A stretch of 56,264 nucleotides of DNA from positions 1 to 56,264 of the forward strand of contig CAZVNP010000016.1 of NCBI GenBank assembly GCA_964628285.1. Reading direction: 5' to 3'. Within the stretch, counting starts at the first letter, position 1. Each line of letters begins with the position of its first letter. Shown piece after piece: positions 25,670 through 34,311 of this stretch. The position numbers were made by a program, and so were the translations under genes. The DNA comes from JAPLDP01 sp964628285 (lineage in GTDB: Bacteria > Bacteroidota > Bacteroidia > Bacteroidales > JAGONC01). The notes beneath the pieces were generated by a model. The model was not told the DNA's origin and did no database searches. It saw only the letters and a list, made by a program, of their open reading frames with translations.

Positions 25670-28612
25670 TTATCTGAGAACGATAAACTTAGCCGAAGCT
25701 GACCGGGTCCCTGCAACCATTTGCAGAAAATAGGTGCCTTCATCAAGATACTGGCACCCTAAGGTGACCTTCTGCATACCGGAATGAATATCATTCATTT
25801 CCACCGTTTTAATGAATTTACCATTTGAGTTAAAGATGGTCAATCTGACATGTGAGGGTTGATCGAGGGTGAAGGCGACAGTCGCATTGGAATTGACCGG
25901 GTTGGGATAAATGTTTATCATGCTTTGCTCTGATCCATGTTTCTGTGGATCGCCAAATCCAAGGAACGAAGAGGACTTGAATGCCCCTCTTCCGGCAGTG
26001 GCGGCATAGATGACCCCGTAGTTGTTGATCGGCCATTGACTCACCCTTTGTTGACGCAGCATGTATACAGGAACGGCTCCCATGCCTGCATTCTCAGCGG
26101 TCCAGGAAGTGCTGGCCCGCTCAGGATTGGACGTGGTAAAAATACCATATTCCGTCCCGATAATCAGACGATTGGTTCCCGACATCTCTATTAATGATGA
26201 ATAAACCGGTATATCCGGGAGGTTTCCCTGGATTGAATAGAACTCCGGGGCATAATCCAGTAAATTCGTTGTCCGGTAAACATAATCACTGTTACCGTAA
26301 TTACCAAGCGTAACGATGGCGTGATTATCGTCATTGGGATCAAAAGCGGCAGACGTGATGACACGGCCTTCGAAATCCTTGACCAGAGTGGTGGAGACAA
26401 TGCACGACGGACTGCTGACATCAGCCCGATCGAAATTATAGGCCAGCGCCAGATTGGCGATGCGGTAAAGCTTGCCGTCGACGGTGCCTACCAGCAGGTC
26501 ATTAGCATCACCGGAATAAGCCAGGCACTGCGGTATACCTGTTATAGCAGCTATTTTCCACCACTCGCATTCCTTGGTGAAATCGAGGACCTCCTTTGTC
26601 ATCCACACTGCATTCTGAACGGCGATAAAAAACCTCGCCGAAACAGGATCGGGAACGCGGATGGTCTGCCCTTCCACGACAGGCACCTGGGTAGTATAAA
26701 CAAAAGGATACTGCCGGTTTTTGCTGAGAGCCACCAGTGTGTCGCCTGCTGCATAATTATGACCGGCTGTAAAACTGACCGAGTCGCGGGTATTCACATT
26801 GTTAAAGCTCTCCCACAGGGCAAAGGGCGTGAGGAAAGCATTCGAATTGGCTATGCTGTTGGTGAGAAAGACCGGTGAGAAATTTCTTCCTCTGTCATCG
26901 GAACGTCTGATATCCACTTTTTCCTTTGCCATGATATAACAATTGGGAAAGATCATGGATATTTCGGTATATCCGCCATTTTGTTTGGTAGTTGGGGCAA
27001 GGGTGATTTGCTCCGCTGTCAGAGGGCTGTTACCTGTACCCGAAATCGTCAGCACATAGTTACCCTGGGTACCGCCCATCACAGAACCCTTATTGGAATA
27101 AGATATCGAGTAAAACCGGCAGGTGTTGTAAGTCTTGTTCAAAGACCGGAAAGTGGTGAAATCGTCATCGGTGACAAAAATGCCCCCATCGGTGGCAATA
27201 TAACATTTGGTGGTATTTGATGGATCGAACAGATACCGGTGATGACAGAAATGGACATAGGTCTGATAGGTCGACAGCATGCTTGTTGATTTCTGAGTCC
27301 AGTCATAATATCCTTCCGGTGAGGTCTCTACACCTTCCCACATATCATAACCTCCGGCAAGTATTCTATTGGCATCGGTAGGATGAACTGTGAGTGTGCT
27401 GCTGTATGTGCCAAGGAAAAAATAGATGTTAGTGGCATCCTGGACATAAAAGGAGCCCAGGACATTGAAAGCGGTGCTGCCGCCGGGGCCGATCAGACGC
27501 CAGGTATCACCCTTGTCTTCGGACTTGTAGATACCTTCCAGCTGACCGAAATCATTGGTATTTTGTGTCATCGGATTATCCACACGGGCGGTCATGGCAT
27601 ACACGATATTGTTATCCGAGGGAGCGATAGCCAGCACCAGGTGGCACAGACTATCCATGGGCAGCTTCTGGGGGTTGATGATCGTATCGGTGGTATCCGT
27701 CACCACGTGATAACGAAGTGATTGTGACACAAAGTTATTGGGATCGCCATTGGAGGAGATATAGCACCAGTTTCTGACGGATGCCACGACCATGCCGTTG
27801 GCGCCGACGGCTACGTCGGTCGACACGGTATCGAGTGGTTCACCGGCGGCATCCTTGGCCAGTGACCATGATCCTCCCCCGTCGTCGGAGTACTTCAAGC
27901 CCGTGTTGGTTGCGGCGTAGATACGTCCGTTCGCAGGATCAACGGCTATTTCGCTGACGTAAGCCCAGTCGGCCTCACTGCCGTTGACCAGGGTGGGTAC
28001 GGTGGAGGGCAATACTGTAAAATTGCTCCCGTCGGTGGATTTAAGGATACCGTAACCTATTTTTCCCGGAAACATATTGACATTGTAAGTGCCGGCTGTT
28101 GAGAAGAGCTCCCCTGTGCCCACGTAAATGTCACCGTTGGGTGCCTGCGTCATGGAGGTGACGCTAAGATCACCGTCCATGCCATCGAGTTGCTTCCATG
28201 TAAGACCTCCCGTGGTCGATTTCCAGATGCCGCCGCCGACGTTACCTGAGAACAGGGTTTTATGGCTGGCATCGCGGGTATCGAGCAACAGGGCGCGTGT
28301 CCTGCCACCGAAGTTGTCGGGTCCCATCTCATCCCACGTCACACCCAGCGCCCTCCCGGGATGGGATACCATCCGGGCCACAGCATCCCTGGCACGCAGG
28401 ACATCAGCGGCATCAATCCGGCCGGTGATTTGGTTTCGCTTTAAAAGCATCTCATAATTACCGGCGCCCTGAACACCTTCTGCCGGATTATTATAGACCA
28501 GTCTTTCCTGTTTTCTCTCACTGCCGCTGAACGAAGCAGAGGTCACTAAAAAAAGAAATGAAAGTCCAAAAAATACGGCTGGAATGTTTAAGAGTAATCG
28601 TTTACTTTTCAT
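25670..28612 (-). CDS. T9SS-exported BNR/sortilin-like beta-propeller protein
   Basis: A 980-aa protein with a hydrophobic N-terminal signal (FGLSFLFLVTSASFS). WDEMGPDNFGGRTRAL opens a beta-propeller region with Asp-box-like motifs: STTGGLTWKQL (about 150), SDDGGGSWSLA (about 245) and SEDKGDTWRLIG (about 375). This is the sialidase / VPS10-sortilin-like family found in many Bacteroidota secreted proteins. Catalytic sialidase residues cannot be confirmed, so I do not call it an enzyme. The last 85 residues are a type A T9SS sorting domain (INIYPNPVNSNATVAFTLDQ ... GTYFLQMVAGTRSASAKFIVLR). The gene is followed 48 bp later by the FN3-repeat gene. The 269 bp upstream (28613-28881) contain no gene I can support. 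Confidence 0.88.
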   Translation of the reverse strand: MKSKRLLLNIPAVFFGLSFLFLVTSASFSGSERKQERLVYNNPAEGVQGAGNYEMLLKRNQITGRIDAADVLRARDAVARMVSHPGRALGVTWDEMGPDNFGGRTRALLLDTRDASHKTLFSGNVGGGIWKSTTGGLTWKQLDGMDGDLSVTSMTQAPNGDIYVGTGELFSTAGTYNVNMFPGKIGYGILKSTDGSNFTVLPSTVPTLVNGSEADWAYVSEIAVDPANGRIYAATNTGLKYSDDGGGSWSLAKDAAGEPLDTVSTDVAVGANGMVVASVRNWCYISSNGDPNNFVSQSLRYHVVTDTTDTIINPQKLPMDSLCHLVLAIAPSDNNIVYAMTARVDNPMTQNTNDFGQLEGIYKSEDKGDTWRLIGPGGSTAFNVLGSFYVQDATNIYFFLGTYSSTLTVHPTDANRILAGGYDMWEGVETSPEGYYDWTQKSTSMLSTYQTYVHFCHHRYLFDPSNTTKCYIATDGGIFVTDDDFTTFRSLNKTYNTCRFYSISYSNKGSVMGGTQGNYVLTISGTGNSPLTAEQITLAPTTKQNGGYTEISMIFPNCYIMAKEKVDIRRSDDRGRNFSPVFLTNSIANSNAFLTPFALWESFNNVNTRDSVSFTAGHNYAAGDTLVALSKNRQYPFVYTTQVPVVEGQTIRVPDPVSARFFIAVQNAVWMTKEVLDFTKECEWWKIAAITGIPQCLAYSGDANDLLVGTVDGKLYRIANLALAYNFDRADVSSPSCIVSTTLVKDFEGRVITSAAFDPNDDNHAIVTLGNYGNSDYVYRTTNLLDYAPEFYSIQGNLPDIPVYSSLIEMSGTNRLIIGTEYGIFTTSNPERASTSWTAENAGMGAVPVYMLRQQRVSQWPINNYGVIYAATAGRGAFKSSSFLGFGDPQKHGSEQSMINIYPNPVNSNATVAFTLDQPSHVRLTIFNSNGKFIKTVEMNDIHSGMQKVTLGCQYLDEGTYFLQMVAGTRSASAKFIVLR

Positions 28613-28881
28613 AAATGTATTTGTTTGTATATTACCTTCTTTTGATTTAGCCTGTTATCCGGCAAAGGGCTCACAAGTTACATCTTTTTTATTGATACGC
28701 AAAAAAGATATGTTTAAAAATTTTAACAGGGTTTTGTTTAAAATAGTTGAGGCAAAAATAACAGTTTTTCAAAATTTTTCACCATAGAAATCAGTTAACG
28801 GTGGTTTGAAAACAGAAAAAGGTAATCCCATCATGAACCGGATGGTCGTCAGCTCACCGTACATGTCAAGCGTTTATTTTG

Positions 28882-31128
28882 TCAGGTGGTCCCCGGCTCG
28901 AGGGTATATTTTAGGTAGTCAAGCATCAAATGTATCTCATCTTCCGTGATGCCATGATTGATAAGATACTTCCGGTCATCCATGAATCCGGCCATAAAGC
29001 GTTCGGCAGTGTTATCCTTTTGTTGGATGCTGGTTTTATACAACTCAATGGCTCTCGGCTTATGTCCCAGGCACCATTCCACATGACCCAGATTCATGTA
29101 ATCATATTTGTTGGGTTCCTTGGCGATGATTTCCTCATAATACTTCCTGGCATCATCGAATTTACCAAGGATAAACGATATCCATGCAATAGGGCGCAAT
29201 GACCTGATACTGGATGATGAGAGCAGCTCAACGCGGTAAAAACGCTCCAGAGCTTTCTCATATTCACCCAATTCAAGATAACATTGACCGATCACGGTTT
29301 GAATATTCATGTTTTCCGGCTCTGACGCGAGCACCTGCTCATAATAACCGATGGCCTCCTCATAACGCTTCAGATTGCGGTAACATAAACCGATCTTCTT
29401 CAGCAGCCAGGGACGGGGCGTATCAAAGAGCTCGGCTTTGCGGTAATAGTCTAAAGCCTGGTCATATTCCCCTGTCCGCTGGCTGCAGTAACCCATTTTC
29501 TCATAGATCTCATAACTGTTATCACCCTTTTCGTTCAGCAGTGAGTAGATCTCAAAAGCCTGCCGGTAATGGTCTTTCTCGAAATAGAATTCCGCTATGT
29601 TTCTCATCGTGGACGGGTCACCGATCAGGTTATTGAAAAACCAGCTCTTGTGAATGTCAATTATTAAATTAAAAATATCGGTGAATTCATTCTTCAGGGG
29701 ATGAAGCTTGAAAAAGCGGTACAAATCCTGAATATATTGAGTGAAAATAAATTTATCTTTCGAATGGGTATTTAGTAAGTTATCCTCATCCGTTATCTCA
29801 CTCAGGTTTTCGAGCTCGGCATTAAAGAAATCCATCAGCAGGGCTTTCTGGTTCTGCTGAAGATGACTGATATTCAGACAAAAAGAAAATTTATCGGAAT
29901 TGCACAGATAGGGCATTTTCATAATACCATCCATGAACAGTTCCGGGTCGACATTCTGTTTTTCATCACGGAATATCTCCCTGACAACGCTGTTATCGTT
30001 GTTGAAAGGCAGGAACCAATTATGAATGGTCTTGAAAAAATCAAAATGTTTCAAAGCAGCAAAAGCGCTCCAGAAGACGTCGGAACCTTCCATTTGCAGA
30101 TGGGTGAACTCCTCCATTTTTTCATACAGGTCAGGAGTGTCTTTGAAGAACTCTTCCCAATCAGGATTTTTATCTTCATGAAAGTCTTTCGGCAGAATGC
30201 TGTCAAGATCCAGTTTTTCCTCTATCTTGGGAGCCATCTTCATCATTTCAGGGAGTATTTCCTCCTGCAGTTTCTTTGTTATCTTTTCGGTTTCATTGGA
30301 ACGCATCAACTGGATAATGACCATCTCAATATCTTTTGAAGCTTTCTCGCGGTGACCCAGTTCTTTAATGCGTGCCGTGATGTCGGGGTAAATAAAAAGC
30401 CGCCGGTCGTGGATGAAGAAAGCCAGGATAAGACCGACAAGAGCACGATGCCATACCTGTTCAATGCCGTCCTGGTAAAAATCGAGCAGAAGTTCGATCT
30501 TGGTCCGGTCGAAACATCGTATCAAGCTCAGCGTCAAAGCGCTGACCACGATACACTTTTCATACCACGGGATATTATCCGACTGCCGGATGGTATGCAC
30601 CAGCCTGATGTCGGTCTCAAGAAATTTATCGGTGAGCCAGATCAGATTGAAAATGTTGGTAAGCACCTTATCACGTTCCGACTGGTCGTGCAACGTCTCC
30701 TCTTTCTTCAGGTCAATGTCGCGCAGGATATCATCAAGCTCATAGGTGAACGACAGGCCTGAGACCGATTCGACGGCCCTTTCTTTCACCAGCCCAAGTT
30801 GTTTCTCAAAGTCATATTTCATCCTGTAGATCTGCATCCCTGACCATTGGGTGTAAATGAACTGTTTCACCCTGTCGCACAGATCAAGGATACCGGCAAA
30901 CATGCGGTCATAAATTTTGGGACGCTCCGGATCGTCCACGCCTTCAATGGTGTATTTGAGAATATTGCGGTAAGTAGCGTCAATCCGGAGAAATTCTTCC
31001 ATGAAGTCACCGTTGCGTGTTTGTATGATCATACGCTGCAAGTAATCCAGCGATTCCTTAACCTCTTGCCTGGCAACGAGATCAATGATGATCTGATAGG
31101 TGTTTTCGGTTTCTTTAATATCGATCAT
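28882..31128 (-). CDS. Large TPR-repeat protein
   Basis: A 748-aa cytoplasmic protein with no signal peptide. The first 490 residues are mainly helical, with no family I recognise. The last 230 residues are tetratricopeptide repeats (AEFYFEKDHYRQAFEIYSLL, EKMGYCSQRTGEYDQALDYY, KKIGLCYRNLKRYEEAIGYY, TVIGQCYLELGEYEKALERF). TPR arrays bind partner proteins. It begins 9 bp after the flippase stop codon and is thus the last gene of a four-gene surface-glycan operon. A scaffold or regulatory role there is inference, and the protein may instead be an independent housekeeping factor. Confidence 0.8.
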   Translation of the reverse strand: MIDIKETENTYQIIIDLVARQEVKESLDYLQRMIIQTRNGDFMEEFLRIDATYRNILKYTIEGVDDPERPKIYDRMFAGILDLCDRVKQFIYTQWSGMQIYRMKYDFEKQLGLVKERAVESVSGLSFTYELDDILRDIDLKKEETLHDQSERDKVLTNIFNLIWLTDKFLETDIRLVHTIRQSDNIPWYEKCIVVSALTLSLIRCFDRTKIELLLDFYQDGIEQVWHRALVGLILAFFIHDRRLFIYPDITARIKELGHREKASKDIEMVIIQLMRSNETEKITKKLQEEILPEMMKMAPKIEEKLDLDSILPKDFHEDKNPDWEEFFKDTPDLYEKMEEFTHLQMEGSDVFWSAFAALKHFDFFKTIHNWFLPFNNDNSVVREIFRDEKQNVDPELFMDGIMKMPYLCNSDKFSFCLNISHLQQNQKALLMDFFNAELENLSEITDEDNLLNTHSKDKFIFTQYIQDLYRFFKLHPLKNEFTDIFNLIIDIHKSWFFNNLIGDPSTMRNIAEFYFEKDHYRQAFEIYSLLNEKGDNSYEIYEKMGYCSQRTGEYDQALDYYRKAELFDTPRPWLLKKIGLCYRNLKRYEEAIGYYEQVLASEPENMNIQTVIGQCYLELGEYEKALERFYRVELLSSSSIRSLRPIAWISFILGKFDDARKYYEEIIAKEPNKYDYMNLGHVEWCLGHKPRAIELYKTSIQQKDNTAERFMAGFMDDRKYLINHGITEDEIHLMLDYLKYTLEPGTT

Positions 31129-31137
31129 GTCATATCA

Positions 31138-32406
31138 TTAAGCCTGAGCTCTGAGTTTTCTTAACTCCTTGAGGGCAAAACGGATGTCGTTTACCCCGAT
31201 GATAAAATGATGCGCTTTGGCTCCTGTAACATTAATAAAAACAACCAGCAGGTAGGTCATGTTCATTATGTACGACACCGAAGCGATGATACCGGCTGCT
31301 AATAGACCGTAACGCGGAATAAAAATCAATCCCGGTACCAGTGTAAAAACCAGCCCGATGGCCGATCCGATCATGTTGTGATGAGGTCTTCCGGTGCCAG
31401 AGAAGTAATGGCTGAACATCATCGAGGCTGCTGTCGCCACAATACCCAGGGCCAGGGTCATCATGACCAGTCTGACACCGGTAAACGCCTGACCAAAAAC
31501 GGCTCCGTAAACACTTTCAGGCAGCAACAGGAGCACGGCCATAGCCAGCAGGGTCACCACCAGGGTGAACTTGAACAAACGTAAGGTGACGTTTTTCGAT
31601 GATTCCGGATCAGCCGTATTGGAAATCCGGGCATACTGCACCGTCGCCACGCTTTTACCAACCAGCCATACTCCTTCCGAGATCTGCACCCCGACGGTGT
31701 ATAATCCCAGAGCGGCACGCCCGATGAAGAATTCGATAAGGTAATAAGCCAGCCTGTAATTAAGTAACTGCAGGATATTGGCAAATTGCACGAATTTACC
31801 GTATTTGAACATCTCGTTCACAACGTGCCGGATTCCCGACAGGGTAAGCAGAATTAAAAAACGCCATACCGCTGCCATGCTGATGATAAAAGCGAAAAGA
31901 TAGCCGGCATAAAGAGCTAACACATAGGCCATGACATCCACCTTATGCCTGACATAAATCAGGAAAACAAGGGTCAGGATGGTCAAAGCCATTTGTAAGA
32001 CAGACACGGCATTAAAAATCTTTATTTTCTCTTTACCAAGGAGGATGTTCAGGTTGATGGTGGTTAGCGACTGTATCAATGCCAGAGCCATAACATGCCA
32101 TGTATATCCGGAGGGTATGAGATGGGATATCCGGAGAACAGAGGCTCCGGCTACTGAAGTCAACACAGCCCAGATGGCTGAAGGAACATAAAGCTGGCCT
32201 GTGTGATGGCGTGGGACAAGGTATACCAAGGCCCCGCCGCCTACGAAATTATTGATCATCACCACCAGGGTGATACCCAGCAGGATCAGGCTGATCGTAC
32301 CCAGGCCCTCCTGCCCCAAATGATTGGTATTGATATAAAGAATACCGAAAGCCAGCAGGGCATTGAAGAAGCGTGTAAAGGTGGTGCCGAGAATATTTCT
32401 GAACAC
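31138..32406 (-). CDS. Oligosaccharide flippase (Wzx/MATE-like) family protein
   Basis: A 422-aa integral membrane protein with about 12 hydrophobic segments and no signal peptide. It begins MFRNILGTTFTRFFNALLAFGILYINTNHLGQEGLGTISLIL, the pattern of polysaccharide-biosynthesis flippases (residues written as separate halves: NILGTTFTRFFNALLAF and LGQEGLGTISLIL). These proteins move lipid-linked sugar units across the inner membrane to the periplasmic face. Genes on both sides (1-bp gap upstream to the formyltransferase fusion, 9 bp downstream to the TPR gene) encode glycan-modifying enzymes, supporting a role in a surface polysaccharide or glycolipid pathway. Confidence 0.85.
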   Translation of the reverse strand: MFRNILGTTFTRFFNALLAFGILYINTNHLGQEGLGTISLILLGITLVVMINNFVGGGALVYLVPRHHTGQLYVPSAIWAVLTSVAGASVLRISHLIPSGYTWHVMALALIQSLTTINLNILLGKEKIKIFNAVSVLQMALTILTLVFLIYVRHKVDVMAYVLALYAGYLFAFIISMAAVWRFLILLTLSGIRHVVNEMFKYGKFVQFANILQLLNYRLAYYLIEFFIGRAALGLYTVGVQISEGVWLVGKSVATVQYARISNTADPESSKNVTLRLFKFTLVVTLLAMAVLLLLPESVYGAVFGQAFTGVRLVMMTLALGIVATAASMMFSHYFSGTGRPHHNMIGSAIGLVFTLVPGLIFIPRYGLLAAGIIASVSYIMNMTYLLVVFINVTGAKAHHFIIGVNDIRFALKELRKLRAQA

Positions 32407-32407
32407 G

Positions 32408-34204
32408 TTACCGGAATAGGTTAATAATTTTCTGTCTCATTCTCCGCCTGAAAGCATGCCAATTACAAACATAACGTTTTCCGTCGAAAATGATGTGATG
32501 GCCGGAAAAATTAACGGTATGGAGTCCTTTACGGTACCGTTTTCCCACGTCGACCACAGCCAGGCACTTCACATGACCATCGTGTCCATTGCTGCTTCTG
32601 TCCCTTTGTAGTCTTCTGTTTTTACCTCCGGCAGGCTGTATTATTCCTGTCACTTCCTCTTCAAACTCATCGGGACTCAGCCTGATGATCCTGTTGATGA
32701 CCACTGCTCCGCCATATCTGGTCGAACAATCCTGTGCCGGACGGTATAGTTCACCATTGAAGATAAAAGGTGTTCCTGCCGGTCTTGAGGAGCGAACGTC
32801 GGTCTTTACCGGATTATTGTGATGAGGCCTGAAACCACTGAAAGGCTCGGTTGAATACCAGGCATACAGGCACGTATCGGAAAGTTGTTTCCGGGTGAAC
32901 ATCAGCCACCATAATCCCCGGTAATGAAAAAGGGTCGGATCGACGGCATCCATGTCTTCAATCAGGTGGCTGTGTGGGGTAAGTGTACCTGTCAGCTCAT
33001 CGAGGAGGTAGACTGTGACCTTGCCGCAGGCTGCGCTCTCGGGGATGCAGTAGAAACGGTTCTCAAGCGAGATCAGGAAAGGGTAGCTCAAATGCCATTT
33101 TTCGGACAGAAGAGTCTTTTTCTCGATGATCCTGCCTGTGGACGGTTCCGCCACGATGTATGACAGCATGCCTCTTGCTCTGCGGTAGTCATAATCTTCG
33201 CAGACTATATGCAGCAGATGGTTCTTTCCGGTTACAAAGGGATCGGCGTAATAGGTGCCTGCCGGGGGTGACGGCAGCCAGGTGGGTTTGAGAGTCAGCT
33301 GTCCCGACAGGATATCGCCCGTTGTACCACGGACCATGGCGATGTTCCATTTCTCAGACCGCATGAGATCACTATATTGAAACATAACCTTATTGACGAA
33401 CAGTTTCAGCAGAAATATGATCATTTTCAGATTCTTTGGCGCCCGGTATACCGGAGCCTGCGTGGTGCTGGTCTTCCATTTCAGTAAGTCCGGCACGGCA
33501 TCGTCGCCTGCCCCATTGTCGCGTGCATGGAGCACAGCCCGGGCCACCGCCGCCGGCCAGCCGGAGCTGCCCGACAATAAGCGGTCCACAGTGGCGGAAT
33601 AGGAATGGGCGATGGTCCTGTAAAATCCCCGGTAAAGGACAATACCTGCGTCCAGGTCAGGCGTCAGCCGTTGCAATACCGAACCCGTGACAGGATCTTT
33701 ATAATAAATCTCCCAGAAACCAGGTGGCCCGCCCCGGTACTTCCTTTCATCATCATGATGAAAAGACCAGATACCATAAACGGCCGCCTCCAGAATATCG
33801 CCACGGATAATGCTGAAACCGAAACGAAGGATAAAATCGGGGTTATACGACCGGATGCCAGTAACATCGGAGGATGTGAAATATTGTGAATAACCCTTGT
33901 TGACGGTCCGGCACCGCATAACGGGAATATGGTCCAGCACCGTCTTCAGTGAAATGATCTTTTTTGCCGGTGGCCTTAAGAAATAGCGCTGGCACAAACT
34001 GAATAAAAATGTCTTCCATGAATAACGATATACCCTGTTGAAGAAAGACCGGTGCATGACCGCGTTATCATCCATGATCAGCAGTACAGCCTGATTGCCG
34101 TCTGCCAGTAAGCGTGTGATGGACTCGGCTTGCCAGGCCTGGAATTCATATCCGCTGCACATCACCCCGAAACGGAGACCGTTCTTGCCTGATGGTGGAT
34201 TCAA
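32408..34204 (-). CDS. Formyltransferase-like / GINT1-N-like fusion protein
   Basis: A 598-aa protein. Residues about 10-215 have the fold pattern of methionyl-tRNA-formyltransferase-type enzymes: LRFGFSIIRGDIL, then WSFHHDDERKYRGGPPGFWE and LQRLTPDLDAGIVLYRG. The usual catalytic triad is Asn-His-Asp; here H149 and D185 align with His and Asp, but the Asn position is S147. Residues about 300-590 resemble the N-terminal domain of glucosamine inositolphosphorylceramide transferase (GINT1-N type beta-propeller: YYADPFVTGKNHLLHIVCED, WHLSYPFLISLENRFYCIPE). The two halves suggest a sugar N-formylating or related enzyme of a surface glycan. This is not proven and the donor is unknown. It follows the GT4 gene by 107 bp of repeat DNA and overlaps none of its neighbours. 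Confidence 0.7.
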   Translation of the reverse strand: MNPPSGKNGLRFGVMCSGYEFQAWQAESITRLLADGNQAVLLIMDDNAVMHRSFFNRVYRYSWKTFLFSLCQRYFLRPPAKKIISLKTVLDHIPVMRCRTVNKGYSQYFTSSDVTGIRSYNPDFILRFGFSIIRGDILEAAVYGIWSFHHDDERKYRGGPPGFWEIYYKDPVTGSVLQRLTPDLDAGIVLYRGFYRTIAHSYSATVDRLLSGSSGWPAAVARAVLHARDNGAGDDAVPDLLKWKTSTTQAPVYRAPKNLKMIIFLLKLFVNKVMFQYSDLMRSEKWNIAMVRGTTGDILSGQLTLKPTWLPSPPAGTYYADPFVTGKNHLLHIVCEDYDYRRARGMLSYIVAEPSTGRIIEKKTLLSEKWHLSYPFLISLENRFYCIPESAACGKVTVYLLDELTGTLTPHSHLIEDMDAVDPTLFHYRGLWWLMFTRKQLSDTCLYAWYSTEPFSGFRPHHNNPVKTDVRSSRPAGTPFIFNGELYRPAQDCSTRYGGAVVINRIIRLSPDEFEEEVTGIIQPAGGKNRRLQRDRSSNGHDGHVKCLAVVDVGKRYRKGLHTVNFSGHHIIFDGKRYVCNWHAFRRRMRQKIINLFR

Positions 34205-34311
34205 CAGTTATCGATTTTGCATTTTGTAATTTACAATTTGTAATTTGTAACCCGTAATTTGCTACCTGCAATCCCGCCTGCGGCGGGATGTCGCTGCGCT
34301 CCACCTGCAAC
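34205..34311. repeat. Bacteroidota-type low-complexity intergenic repeat
   Basis: The gap between the GT4 and fusion genes is filled by near-repeats of short words (TAATTTACAATTTGTAATTTG, 34229-34260) and a palindromic CCCGCCTGCGGCGGG (34274-34288), followed by GTCGCTGCGCTCC. It codes for nothing convincing; apparent reading frames through it are artefacts. Confidence 0.6.

Noticed and set aside
25670..28612. Active sialidase
   Set aside because: Asp-box motifs are present, but the catalytic Arg triad and Tyr/Glu cannot be assigned, so only a propeller protein is supported.
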